Below are positions 1 through 8,485 of a stretch of DNA of 64,000 bases, in pieces. The translations under genes and the position numbers were made by a program. Each line of letters begins with the position of its first letter. Positions within the stretch are counted from its first letter, which is position 1. The DNA is from Caldimonas tepidiphila (GTDB lineage: Bacteria > Pseudomonadota > Gammaproteobacteria > Burkholderiales > Burkholderiaceae_C): positions 62,001 through 126,000 of the forward strand of contig NZ_KZ983957.1 of NCBI RefSeq assembly GCF_003569765.1. The letters run 5' to 3'. Under the pieces are notes generated by a model. That model was given only the letters and a program-made list of their open reading frames with translations, ran no database searches and had not been told where the DNA came from.

Positions 1-21
1 CGAGTCCTTCCTCCCCTGCCA
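1..21 (+). tRNA. 3' end of a tRNA, probably tRNA-Gln (partial)
   Basis: The first 21 bases read as the end of a tRNA: the rest of a T-loop (CGAGT), the 3' half of the T-stem (CCTTC), seven acceptor-stem bases (CTCCCCT), a G discriminator and CCA. The 5' part with the anticodon lies outside the window. A tRNA-Gln directly before prs is usual in Burkholderiales and a G discriminator suits glutamine, but the identity is inferred from synteny. Confidence 0.75.
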
Positions 22-163
22 AATCTTTTGAAAACCTCTGAACGGTGCGCCCGGGTGGCGCGTCTTCAGGGGTTTGCTGGTTTTTGGAGGGGCTCGCCCC
101 GGCGCTTTGCATCGGCGGGCCGCGGCCGTGTCGATGCGGCCGGTCGGGTCCGACGGAGTGAAG

Positions 164-1126
164 ATGCTGTCCGACACCGTTCTGTTCACCGGCAACGCCA
201 ATCCGGCGCTGGCCCGGGAAATCGCCAATCATCTGGGCGTCTCGCTCGGCCACGCCTCGGTGGGTCGCTTCTCCGACGGTGAAGTCACCGTCGAGATCCA
301 GCAGAACGTGCGCGGCCGCGAGGTCTTCGTCGTGCAGTCGACCTGCGCGCCGACCAACGACAACCTGATGGAGCTGTGCGTGATGGCCGACGCGCTCAAG
401 CGCGCCTCCGCCCAGCGCATCACCGCCGTGATGCCGTACTTCGGCTATGCGCGCCAGGACCGCCGCCCGCGCTCGACGCGTGTGCCGATCAGCGCCAAGG
501 TCGTCGCCAACATGATCGAGGTCGTCGGCGTCAACCGCGTGCTGACGATGGACCTGCACGCCGACCAGATCCAGGGTTTCTTCGACATCCCGGTCGACAA
601 CATCTACGCCTCTCCGGTGCTGCTGTCGGACCTGCAGGCCAAGCGCTACGACGACCTGGTGGTCGTGTCGCCGGACGTCGGCGGCGTGGTGCGCGCCCGT
701 GCGCTCGCCAAGCAGCTCGGCTGCGACCTGGCGATCATCGACAAGCGCCGCCCCAAGGCCAACGTCTCCGAGGTGATGCACATCATCGGCGAGATCGAGG
801 GCCGCAACTGCGTGATCATGGACGACATGATCGACACCGCGGGCACGCTGGTGAAGGCCGCCGAGGTGCTCAAGGAACGCGGCGCCAAGACTGTCTACGC
901 CTACTGCACGCACCCGGTGTTCTCCGGCCCGGCGATCGAGCGCATTGCGAACTCCGCGCTCGACGAGGTCGTGATCACCAACACCATCCCGCTCAACGAG
1001 ACGGCCAAGTCCTGCGGCAAGATCCGCCAGCTCTCGGTCGCCTTCCTGTTCGCCGAGACGATCCGCCGCATCTCGGACGGCGAATCGGTGACCTCGCTTT
1101 TCGCGGAACAGAACAACAACTTCTGA
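164..1126 (+). CDS. prs: ribose-phosphate pyrophosphokinase (PRPP synthetase)
   Basis: A cytosolic enzyme that makes PRPP from ribose 5-phosphate and ATP for purine, pyrimidine, histidine, tryptophan and NAD synthesis. The 320 residues match the usual bacterial length. Visible motifs are the catalytic flexible loop ([10 protein letters not shown], about 95-104), the [11 protein letters not shown] segment with His132, and the PRPP-binding loop [12 protein letters not shown] at 217-228. An in-frame start exists at 74, but the ATG at 164 gives the family N-terminus ([10 protein letters not shown]) and has GGAGTG just upstream. It lies between a tRNA and rplY and is followed by a rho-independent terminator. 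Confidence 0.97.
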   Translation: MLSDTVLFTGNANPALAREIANHLGVSLGHASVGRFSDGEVTVEIQQNVRGREVFVVQSTCAPTNDNLMELCVMADALKRASAQRITAVMPYFGYARQDRRPRSTRVPISAKVVANMIEVVGVNRVLTMDLHADQIQGFFDIPVDNIYASPVLLSDLQAKRYDDLVVVSPDVGGVVRARALAKQLGCDLAIIDKRRPKANVSEVMHIIGEIEGRNCVIMDDMIDTAGTLVKAAEVLKERGAKTVYAYCTHPVFSGPAIERIANSALDEVVITNTIPLNETAKSCGKIRQLSVAFLFAETIRRISDGESVTSLFAEQNNNF

Positions 1127-1138
1127 TCCGCCGCACCA

Positions 1139-1167
1139 GGCCGCGCCGCATCGGGCGCGGCCTTTTT
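1139..1167 (+). terminator. rho-independent terminator after prs
   Basis: A perfect 9-bp GC stem (GGCCGCGCC / GGCGCGGCC) with a 6-base loop is followed directly by TTTTT. It sits between the prs stop and the rplY start, so rplY may depend on read-through or its own promoter. Confidence 0.8.
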
Positions 1168-1206
1168 CATGCGTCTGGTCGCGGACGCATCCAACTGGAG
1201 AGATGA

Positions 1207-1827
1207 ATGAAATTCGTCGCATTTGAGCGCCAACTGCAGGGGACCGGAGCGAGCCGCCGCCTGCGCACTGCTGGCAAGGTCCCGGGCATCGTCTACGGTG
1301 CCGGTGACGCGAAGACGATCGAGCTCGATCACAACGCGCTGTTCCACGCCATGAAGAAGGAAGCCTTCCATTCTTCCGTGCTGGAGATGGAACTGGCCGG
1401 CCAGACCGAGAAGGTCGTGCTGCGCGACTACCAGATGCACGCCTTCAAGCCGCTGGTGCTGCACGTGGACTTCCAGCGCGTCGACGAGACGACCCGCCTG
1501 AAGAAGAAGGTGCCGCTGCACTTCGTCAACGAAGCCGAGTCGCCGGCCGTCAAGACCGACAAGTGCACGATCAGCCACGTCGTCACCGTGCTCGAGATCG
1601 AGTGCCTGGCCGCCAAGCTGCCCGAGTTCCTGACCGTCGACCTCGGCAACGTGGTCCAGGGCCAGTCGATCCACGTCAACGACCTCAAGCTCGACCCGAG
1701 CATCAAGGTGCTGACGCACGGCAAGCCGAACCCGGTGATCGCGACCGTGGTCGCCCCGGTGGTCGAGGAGATCGTCGTCGCCGCCGCGCCGGCCGCTCCC
1801 GCCAAGGGCAAGGGCAAGAAGAAGTAA
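1207..1827 (+). CDS. rplY: 50S ribosomal protein bL25, long (CTC/general stress) form
   Basis: A ribosomal protein that binds 5S rRNA in the large subunit. The 206 residues are the long form: an N-terminal RNA-binding domain (about 1-92, beginning [10 protein letters not shown]) followed by a beta-rich CTC-type domain, then an Ala/Pro stretch and a basic KGKGKKK tail. The start follows a GGAGAG ribosome binding site. It sits between prs and pth, the usual order in this bacterial group. Confidence 0.96.
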   Translation: MKFVAFERQLQGTGASRRLRTAGKVPGIVYGAGDAKTIELDHNALFHAMKKEAFHSSVLEMELAGQTEKVVLRDYQMHAFKPLVLHVDFQRVDETTRLKKKVPLHFVNEAESPAVKTDKCTISHVVTVLEIECLAAKLPEFLTVDLGNVVQGQSIHVNDLKLDPSIKVLTHGKPNPVIATVVAPVVEEIVVAAAPAAPAKGKGKKK

Positions 1828-1865
1828 TCTTCTGCCGAGCCCGCGGCGCCTTGCGCCGCGCTCCG

Positions 1866-1890
1866 AAGGCCCCGCCCCGGCGGGGCCTTT
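1866..1890 (+). terminator. rho-independent terminator after rplY
   Basis: An 11-bp stem (AAGGCCCCGCC / GGCGGGGCCTT) with a 2-base loop ends in TTT. A smaller GC hairpin (about 1842-1860) precedes it. Pth therefore probably has its own promoter. Confidence 0.75.
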
Positions 1891-1931
1891 GCATTTGCGC
1901 CGGCGCAGTTTCGCGTGCACGACGGCGCGCC

Positions 1932-1937
1932 GATAAT
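1932..1937 (+). promoter_or_regulatory. candidate -10 element upstream of pth
   Basis: GATAAT (5 of 6 matches to TATAAT) lies 11 bases before the pth start, after the rplY terminator. A GGAG ribosome binding site lies between it and the ATG. No convincing -35 is visible, so this is a candidate only. Confidence 0.4.
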
Positions 1938-1948
1938 CGGAGTCCATC

Positions 1949-2614
1949 ATGATTCGACTGCTGGTGGGCCTGGGCAATCCCGGGCCGGAATACGAGGCCA
2001 CCCGGCACAACGCCGGCTTCTGGTGGATCGACGCGGTGGCGCGCAAGCTCGGCGCGCACCTGTCGGCCGACCGCAGCTACCACGGGCTGGTCGCGCGCGT
2101 GAACCGGCCGCTGCCCGGCGTCGAGCACCCGGTCTGGCTGCTCGAGCCGCAGACCTACATGAACCTGTCGGGCAAGTCGGTCGCGGCGCTGGCGCGCTTC
2201 TTCAAGATCGCGCCGGAGGAGATCCTCGTCGCGCACGACGAGCTCGACCTGCCTCCCGGGCAGATGAAGATGAAGCAGGGCGGCGGCCACGCGGGCCACA
2301 ACGGCCTCAAGGACATCCAGGCGCAGCTCGGCTCGCCGAACTACTGGCGGCTGCGCATCGGCATCGGCCACCCCGGCGTGAAGGCCGAGGTGCCGGACTA
2401 CGTGCTGCGCAAGCCGGCGCCCGAGCACCGCGAGGCGCTCGAGACCAGCATCGCGCGTTCGCTGCCCGCGGTGGAGCACCTGCTGCGCGGCGAGATGGAG
2501 CGCGCCACGCTGCTGGTGCATGCGCGCCCGGCACGCCCCAAGCCTCCGAAGCCGCCCAAGCCGGCCGGCACGCCGGCGACCCCCGCGGCTCCGCAGGACG
2601 GCGCGGCGGAATGA
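1949..2614 (+). CDS. pth: peptidyl-tRNA hydrolase with C-terminal extension
   Basis: Cleaves peptidyl-tRNA released from stalled ribosomes so that tRNA can be reused. Family motifs are clear: GLGNPGPEY with Asn10, the catalytic His20 (TRHNAGF), TYMNLSG, and the HDELDLP segment with the catalytic Asp. At 221 residues it is longer than typical Pth (about 190). The excess is a Pro/Lys/Ala-rich tail from about residue 193 (repeats of PKPPKP), with no recognised function. Its stop overlaps the region just before the next gene's start, suggesting co-transcription. Confidence 0.96.
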   Translation: MIRLLVGLGNPGPEYEATRHNAGFWWIDAVARKLGAHLSADRSYHGLVARVNRPLPGVEHPVWLLEPQTYMNLSGKSVAALARFFKIAPEEILVAHDELDLPPGQMKMKQGGGHAGHNGLKDIQAQLGSPNYWRLRIGIGHPGVKAEVPDYVLRKPAPEHREALETSIARSLPAVEHLLRGEMERATLLVHARPARPKPPKPPKPAGTPATPAAPQDGAAE

Positions 2615-2615
2615 C

Positions 2616-3074
2616 ATGGACATCCGCCGCCTGCCGCCCGCCCTCCGCACCGCAGTGCGGTTCGCGCTGGGTGCGGCCGTGGCGGGGGTGATGCCGGCAG
2701 TCCCCGGCGAGGCGAGGGCGCAGGAGGCCGTCTACCGCTGCGGTCCCGACGGCCGCAGCTATTCGCAGACGCCGTGCGAGGGCGGCCGCCGTGTCGAGGT
2801 CGGCGATCCGCGCTCGCCGCAGCAGCAGGTCGAGGCCGAGGCGCAGCGGCGGCAACTGCTCGAGCAGGCGCGGGCGCTGCCCGAGCGCGCACCCGAGGCG
2901 CCGCGCGGCGCCGGCCTCATCCACACGCGCCGGCCGCCCGAGGCGGCTCCGGCCAAGGCGCGCGCCTCCGGCCCGAAGAAGCCGCCGGCGGCGGGCGAGC
3001 CGAAGGCCGTCGCCCCGGCGCCCGAGGACGCGGCCTCGATCCGCAAGAAGAAAAGGCGCCGCAGCGGCGCCTGA
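2616..3074 (+). CDS. DUF4124 domain exported protein
   Basis: A 152-residue protein starting 1 base after the pth stop, so probably translated together with it. Residues 1-35 look like a signal peptide ending near ARA-QE. A DUF4124-type segment follows, with the VYRCGPDGRSYSQTPC pattern (cysteines 42 and 54). The remainder is charged, Ala/Pro-rich and ends in a basic KKKRRR run. DUF4124 proteins are common envelope proteins of proteobacteria with no established role. The start at 2616 was chosen because longer in-frame starts run through pth and lack the signal peptide. Confidence 0.8.
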   Translation: MDIRRLPPALRTAVRFALGAAVAGVMPAVPGEARAQEAVYRCGPDGRSYSQTPCEGGRRVEVGDPRSPQQQVEAEAQRRQLLEQARALPERAPEAPRGAGLIHTRRPPEAAPAKARASGPKKPPAAGEPKAVAPAPEDAASIRKKKRRRSGA

Positions 3075-3095
3075 GCAGGGGAGAGGGCGGGGCGG

Positions 3096-3881
<786 letters not shown>

Positions 3882-3885
<4 letters not shown>

Positions 3886-4511
3886 GCGGGGCTCCTCGGG
3901 GCGACGGAATCGGCCGCGGCGCGGCGGAACAGGTGGTAGTGGACGCTGCCGGCGCTGCCGTGGCGGTGCGGCAGCAGCGACAGCGCGGCGAGCTGCGCCT
4001 CGTCGTCGAGGCGGCGGTCGGCCTCCAGGTAGAGCAGGCCGCCGTCGACGAGCAGCGGCGCGGCGGCGGCGAGCGCCGCGTCGAAGACGCCTGCATCGAA
4101 GGGCGGGTCGAGCAGCACCAGCTCGAAGCGCGCGGGCGCGGCGCGCTGCATCCAGCGCAGCGCGTCGGTGGACAGGACCTGCACCGCGTCGGCCGACAGC
4201 CGCGCCTTGACCGATTCGAGCCCGGCGCGCAGCGTCGCGTCGCGCTCGATCATCAGCACCTCGGCGGCACCGCGCGAGGCGGCCTCGAAGCCGAGCGCGC
4301 CGGTGCCGGCGAAGGCGTCGAGGCAGCGCCAGCCCTCCAGGTCCTGGCCCAGCCAGTTGAAGAGCGTCTCGCGCACGCGGTCCATCGTCGGGCGCAGCCC
4401 GGGGCGATCGGCCACCGGCAGCTTCGTGCGCTTCCATTGCCCGGCGATGATGCGCACCTCGCGCGGCGGCGGAGACGAGGCGGGGCGGCGGGGGGCGGGG
4501 CGGCTCGGCAT
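3882..4511 (-). CDS. rsmD: 16S rRNA (guanine966-N2)-methyltransferase
   Basis: Methylates G966 of 16S rRNA during 30S assembly. The protein has 209 residues. The SAM-binding motif [15 protein letters not shown] is at 63-77 and the catalytic DPPF at 135-138. Residues 1-17 are a Pro/Arg-rich extension, so the true start could be slightly further in. It overlaps coaD by 4 bases and is divergent from ftsY, the standard arrangement in this group. A TAGAAT -10 candidate lies 24 bases upstream. Confidence 0.95.
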
Positions 4512-4535
4512 GGCGGGTGGGGCGGCAAAGCGCGG

Positions 4536-4541
4536 ATTCTA
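4536..4541 (-). promoter_or_regulatory. candidate -10 (TAGAAT) for rsmD-coaD
   Basis: On the minus strand CCTAGAATCC lies 24 bases upstream of the rsmD ATG. TAGAAT matches the sigma-70 -10 consensus at 5 of 6 positions. The same CTAGAAT string recurs before several other genes in this window. No clear -35 is seen. Confidence 0.45.
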
Positions 4542-4609
4542 GGCGCGCGCTCCATGCGGGCGATTCCGGGCATGCGCCGCCGCGCCCGGGAGTCGGCGGC
4601 GACACGACC

Positions 4610-4615
4610 TAGAAT
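4610..4615 (+). promoter_or_regulatory. candidate -10 (TAGAAT) for ftsY
   Basis: CCTAGAATCG sits 23 bases upstream of the ftsY ATG in the rsmD/ftsY divergent gap, forming a mirror pair with the rsmD element about 70 bases away. No strong -35 hexamer is apparent. Confidence 0.45.
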
Positions 4616-4638
4616 CGACCGTCATCCAGGCGCGATCC

Positions 4639-5856
4639 ATGTTCAGCTTCTTCCGCAAAAAAACCCCGTCTCCCGCCCCCGAAACCCCCGACGCCGCACC
4701 GGACGAGGCCGCCGCACCCGCTGCAGCGCCCGCGACGGACGTGCCGCCGGCCCCGGCCGACGAGGGCGGCGGCCGCTCGCTGTTCGGCTTCTTCCGCCGC
4801 GGCAAGGGCGCGGCGCCCGAGGCTCCCGTGCCCGAGGAAGCGCCCGAGCTGCCCGAGGCGCCGCCCGCGCCCGCAGTGGCCGAGCCTCTGCTGCCGCAGG
4901 CCGCGGAGGCCGCGCAGGAGGTCGAGGAGCTCGAGGAGCCGGTCGAGACCGAGGCCGAGCGCCAGTCCTGGCTGCACCGGCTGCGCCAGGGCCTGCGCCG
5001 CACCGGCAGCGGCATCGCGCAGGTCTTCACCGGCACGCAGATCGACGAGGAGTTGTACGAGGAGCTCGAGGCGGCGCTGCTGATGGCTGACACGGGCGTC
5101 AAGGCCACCGAGTTCCTGCTCGAGGACCTGCGCCGCCGCGTTAAGGAGACGAGGACCACCGACCCGGCGGCGGTGAAGGCGCTGCTCGCCGACGCGGTGG
5201 CCGACCTGCTCGCGCCGCTCGAGAAGCCGCTCGCGATCGGCCGCCACCTGCCGACCGTGATGATGGTCGTGGGCGTCAACGGCGCCGGCAAGACCACCAG
5301 CATCGGCAAGCTCACGCGCCACCTCGCCGACGCGCGCGCGAAGGTGCTGCTGGCTGCGGCCGACACCTTTCGCGCCGCCGCGCGCGAGCAGCTCGCGGTG
5401 TGGGCGGGGCGCAACCAGGTCGAGATCGTCAGCCAAGAGGGGGGCGACCCGGCCGCGGTCACCTTCGACGCGGTGTCCGCGGGCCGTGCGCGCGGCTGCC
5501 ATGTCGTGATCGCCGACACCGCCGGGCGCCTGCCGACGCAGCTGCACCTGATGGAGGAGCTGCGCAAGATCCGCCGCGTGATCGCGAAGGCCGATGCCTC
5601 CGCGCCGCACGAGGTGCTGCTGGTGGTCGACGGCAACACCGGCCAGAACGCGCTGGCGCAGGTCAAGGCCTTCGACGACGCGCTGCAGCTCACCGGGCTG
5701 ATCGTCACCAAGCTCGATGGCACCGCCAAGGGCGGCGTGCTGGCGGCGATCGCGCGCGAGCGCCCGGTGCCGGTGTACTTCATCGGTGTCGGCGAGAAGC
5801 TCGAGGACCTGCAGACCTTCAAGGCGCGCGAGTTCGCGCAGGCGCTGCTGTCCTGA
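4639..5856 (+). CDS. ftsY: signal recognition particle receptor FtsY
   Basis: The membrane-associated GTPase that docks SRP-ribosome complexes at the Sec translocon. Residues 1 to about 115 are an acidic, Ala/Pro-rich A domain with two FxFFRK/R-type basic-aromatic patches that may bind lipid. The N domain follows, then the GTPase: P-loop GVNGAGKTT (212-220), DTAGR (293-297) and TKLDG (357-361). Length is 405 aa, normal for proteobacterial FtsY. It is convergent with ffh, the gene for its SRP partner, and divergent from rsmD. Confidence 0.97.
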   Translation: MFSFFRKKTPSPAPETPDAAPDEAAAPAAAPATDVPPAPADEGGGRSLFGFFRRGKGAAPEAPVPEEAPELPEAPPAPAVAEPLLPQAAEAAQEVEELEEPVETEAERQSWLHRLRQGLRRTGSGIAQVFTGTQIDEELYEELEAALLMADTGVKATEFLLEDLRRRVKETRTTDPAAVKALLADAVADLLAPLEKPLAIGRHLPTVMMVVGVNGAGKTTSIGKLTRHLADARAKVLLAAADTFRAAAREQLAVWAGRNQVEIVSQEGGDPAAVTFDAVSAGRARGCHVVIADTAGRLPTQLHLMEELRKIRRVIAKADASAPHEVLLVVDGNTGQNALAQVKAFDDALQLTGLIVTKLDGTAKGGVLAAIARERPVPVYFIGVGEKLEDLQTFKAREFAQALLS

Positions 5857-5905
5857 GGACGCGCATGCGCGCCGGTGGCCGCCTGCTGCGATGGTAGGCG
5901 GCACG

Positions 5906-5928
5906 GCGCGGCGGCGTCTGCGCCGCGC
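5906..5928. terminator. GC hairpin between convergent ftsY and ffh
   Basis: An 8-bp stem (GCGCGGCG / CGCCGCGC) with a 7-base loop lies in the 112-base gap between the two stops. It has no T tract on either side, so it may only help Rho-dependent or bidirectional ending. Confidence 0.3.
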
Positions 5929-5968
5929 GCGTTGCAGAGGTAACGGTCGGTGGCGGGGCCGCGCCGCC

Positions 5969-7345
5969 TCAGCGCCGCGGCATGCCGGGCAGCCCGGGCA
6001 TGCCCTTGCCGCCGCCCATGCGCTTCATCATCTTCATCAGGCCGCCGCCCTTCATCTTCTTCATCATCCCCTGCATCTGCTCGAACTGGTTGAGCAGGCG
6101 GTTGACTTCCTGGACCTGCACGCCGGCGCCCGCGGCGATGCGGCGCTTGCGGCTGGCCTTGATGAGCTCGGGCTTGCGGCGCTCCAGCGGCGTCATGCTG
6201 TTGATGATGCCCTCCATGCGGCGCACGTCGCGCTCGGCGCGGTCCATGTCGGCCTGGCCGGCCTTGGCGGCCATCTCGGTGGGCAGCTTGTCGAGCAGGC
6301 CCGAGAGCCCGCCCATCTTCTTCATCTGCGACAGCTGCGACAGGAAGTCGTTGAGGTCGAAGCTCTCGCCGGACTTGACCTTGTCGGCGAGCTTCTGCGC
6401 GGCGTCGAGGTCCACGCCCTTCTGCACCTCCTCGACCAGCGCAACGATGTCGCCCATGCCGAGCACGCGCCCGGCATGGCGCTCGGCGTCGAACTCCTCG
6501 AGGCCGTCGATCTTCTCGGACACGCCCGCGAACTTGATCGGCGCGCCGGTGATCTGGCGCACCGACATCGCGGCGCCGCCGCGCGAGTCGCCGTCGAGCT
6601 TGGTCAGCACGATGCCCGTCAGCGGCAGCGCCTCCTTGAAGGCACGGGCGGTGTTGATCGCGTCCTGGCCCTGCATCGCATCGACCACGAACAGCGTCTC
6701 GACCGGCTTGAGCTCCTTGTGCAGCTCGGCGATCTCGCGCATCAGCGCCTCGTCGATCGCGAGGCGGCCGGCGGTGTCGACCAGCAGCACGTCGAAGTAG
6801 TGGCGCTTCGCGTGGTCGAGCGCCGCGCGCGCGATGTCCACCGGCTTGTCGCTCGGCTGCGACGGGAACCACTCGGCGCCGGCCTGCTTGGTGACGGTCT
6901 TGAGCTGCTCGATCGCGGCCGGGCGGTAGACGTCGGCCGAGACGGTCAGCACCTTCTTCTTGCGGCGCTCGCGCAGGTGCTTGGCGAGCTTGGCGGTGGT
7001 GGTGGTCTTGCCGGCGCCCTGCAGGCCCGTCATCAGCACCACGGCCGGCGGCTGCGCGGCGAGGTTGAGCCCCCCGCTGCCTTCGCCCATCGTCGCGGCG
7101 AGCTCCTTGTGCACCACGCCGACGAGGGCCTGGCCGGGGGACAGCGAGCCGACCACTTCCTGGCCGAGCGCTTTCTCCTTCACGCGCGCGATGAAGTCGC
7201 GCACCACGGGCAGCGCCACGTCGGCTTCGAGCAGCGCCATGCGCACCTCGCGCAGCATGTCCTGCACATTGCTTTCGGTGATGCGCGCCTGACCGCGCAT
7301 CTGCTTGACAAGCCGCGACAGGCGATCGGTGAGGGTGGAGGCCAT
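5969..7345 (-). CDS. ffh: signal recognition particle protein Ffh
   Basis: The SRP GTPase, which binds 4.5S RNA and signal peptides of nascent membrane proteins. The 458 residues comprise an N domain, a G domain with P-loop GLQGAGKTTTT starting at 107, and a C-terminal M domain ending in a methionine/glycine/lysine-rich tail (for example MMKKMKGGG) typical of the family. The ATG at 7345 gives the standard N-terminus MASTLTDRLS; an upstream in-frame codon at 7438 would add residues with no family match. There is no good Shine-Dalgarno sequence. Confidence 0.97.
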   Translation of the reverse strand: MASTLTDRLSRLVKQMRGQARITESNVQDMLREVRMALLEADVALPVVRDFIARVKEKALGQEVVGSLSPGQALVGVVHKELAATMGEGSGGLNLAAQPPAVVLMTGLQGAGKTTTTAKLAKHLRERRKKKVLTVSADVYRPAAIEQLKTVTKQAGAEWFPSQPSDKPVDIARAALDHAKRHYFDVLLVDTAGRLAIDEALMREIAELHKELKPVETLFVVDAMQGQDAINTARAFKEALPLTGIVLTKLDGDSRGGAAMSVRQITGAPIKFAGVSEKIDGLEEFDAERHAGRVLGMGDIVALVEEVQKGVDLDAAQKLADKVKSGESFDLNDFLSQLSQMKKMGGLSGLLDKLPTEMAAKAGQADMDRAERDVRRMEGIINSMTPLERRKPELIKASRKRRIAAGAGVQVQEVNRLLNQFEQMQGMMKKMKGGGLMKMMKRMGGGKGMPGLPGMPRR

Positions 7346-7395
7346 TGGAGGAGGGCAGCGCGCGAGAACCGCGGCCGCGAAAGTAAACTGTGCGG

Positions 7396-8235
7396 ATGAT
7401 TCTAGCTTCCGGGCTCTGGGGCACGGCCCTGCCGCCATCGATGCCCACCGTGGCGGCCAGCCTGGTGGCGCTGGCCGCCTATGCGGCCGCCGTGATGCGC
7501 AGCGACGCGGGCGCGCAGGCGCTGCGCTGGGCGCTGCTGGTCGGCTGGGCCGCGCACGGCCTGGCGATCGTCTTCGACACCGCGGGCATCGGCGTCGCCG
7601 CCGGCACGCGCTTCGGCTTCGCGCCGGCGCTGTCGGTCACGCTGTGGCTGGTGCTGGCGGTCTATGCGGTCGAGAGCCGCTTCGTGCCGCTGCCCGGCAT
7701 GCGGCGCGTGCTGGCGGGCTGCGGCGCCGCGGCGGTGCTGCTGATGCTGCTGTTCCCGGGCGAATTGCACCCGCATCGCGACGGCTCCGGCCTCGCGCCG
7801 CTGCACTGGTTCCTCGGCATCGCCTCCTACGGCCTGTTCGGCGCGGCGGTGCTGCACGCGGCGCTGCTGTCGAACGCCGAGCGGCAGATGCGGCTCAAGC
7901 GCGGCGCGGTGGCGCCCAAGCCGCTCGGCCTGCCGCTGCTGTCGCTCGAGAAGCTCACCTTCCGCTTCGTCGCCGCGGGCTTCGCGGTGCTGTCGGCGGC
8001 GCTGCTGTTCGGCTGGTGGTTCGCGTCGGCCTGGCGTTGGGACCACAAGACGGTGTTCTCGGTGCTCGGCTGGGGCGTGTTCGCCGCGCTGCTGATCGGG
8101 CGCCACGCCTTCGGCTGGCGCGGCCGGCGCGCCACGCGCTGGCTCTACACCGGTGCGGCGCTGCTGCTGCTGGCCTACGTCGGCTCGCGCTTCGTGATCG
8201 AGGTGCTGCTGTCTCACCGCAGCGCCGCTGCCTGA
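7396..8235 (+). CDS. CcsA/YpjD-like cytochrome c assembly family membrane protein
   Basis: A 279-residue integral membrane protein with about eight hydrophobic segments, resembling the CcsA/HemX (YpjD, COG4137) group often annotated as cytochrome c assembly proteins. The His-Trp segment LHWFLGIASYG and the later WRWDHKT region fit a heme-handling fold, but a role in cytochrome maturation is inferred. Possible starts are GTG 7390, ATG 7396 and ATG 7441. ATG 7396 is preferred because a TAAACT -10-like sequence lies 6 bases before it. It is divergent from ffh, as in many Burkholderiales. Confidence 0.8.
   Translation: MILASGLWGTALPPSMPTVAASLVALAAYAAAVMRSDAGAQALRWALLVGWAAHGLAIVFDTAGIGVAAGTRFGFAPALSVTLWLVLAVYAVESRFVPLPGMRRVLAGCGAAAVLLMLLFPGELHPHRDGSGLAPLHWFLGIASYGLFGAAVLHAALLSNAERQMRLKRGAVAPKPLGLPLLSLEKLTFRFVAAGFAVLSAALLFGWWFASAWRWDHKTVFSVLGWGVFAALLIGRHAFGWRGRRATRWLYTGAALLLLAYVGSRFVIEVLLSHRSAAA
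7399..7404 (-). promoter_or_regulatory. candidate -10 (TAGAAT) for ffh
   Basis: GCTAGAATC on the minus strand lies 53 bases upstream of the ffh ATG. It overlaps the first codons of the divergent CcsA-like gene, so the two promoters would be nearly face to face. Confidence 0.4.
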
Positions 8236-8245
8236 GCAGGACGGC

Positions 8246-8485
8246 ATGACCAAGGTCCTGATCCTCCTCGCGGTGATTGCGCTGCTGTGGTGGCTGCTGC
8301 GGCCGCGCCCCGGCCGCGGCGGTGCCGACGCCGGGGCAGCGCCGCAAGCCCGGGACGCTTCGCCGCGGGAGATCGTCGCCTGCGCACGCTGCGGCGTGCA
8401 CGTGCCGCGCGACGAGGCGCTGCCCGGGCCGGCCGGCGAGCCCTACTGCTGCGAGGCGCACCGCGGCGCCGGGCCTCCCCGGTGA
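8246..8485 (+). CDS. small PP0621-type membrane protein with zinc-ribbon
   Basis: A 79-residue protein with one N-terminal transmembrane helix (about residues 3-19) and a short cytosolic C-terminus carrying CARCGVHVP and a CCEAH pair. This layout (CxxC then CC/H) suggests one bound metal ion. It resembles the uncharacterised PP0621 family. The stop overlaps the GTG start proposed for the PilS-like kinase, so the two are probably translated together, which hints at a link to that sensor. Function unknown. Confidence 0.8.
   Translation: MTKVLILLAVIALLWWLLRPRPGRGGADAGAAPQARDASPREIVACARCGVHVPRDEALPGPAGEPYCCEAHRGAGPPR

Noticed and set aside
4539-7448. A 969-codon open frame on the minus strand opposite and across ftsY/ffh
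   Set aside because: It overlaps two essential, clearly coding genes in another frame. Its translation is Arg/Ala/Ser-rich with no motif, as expected for high-GC shadows.
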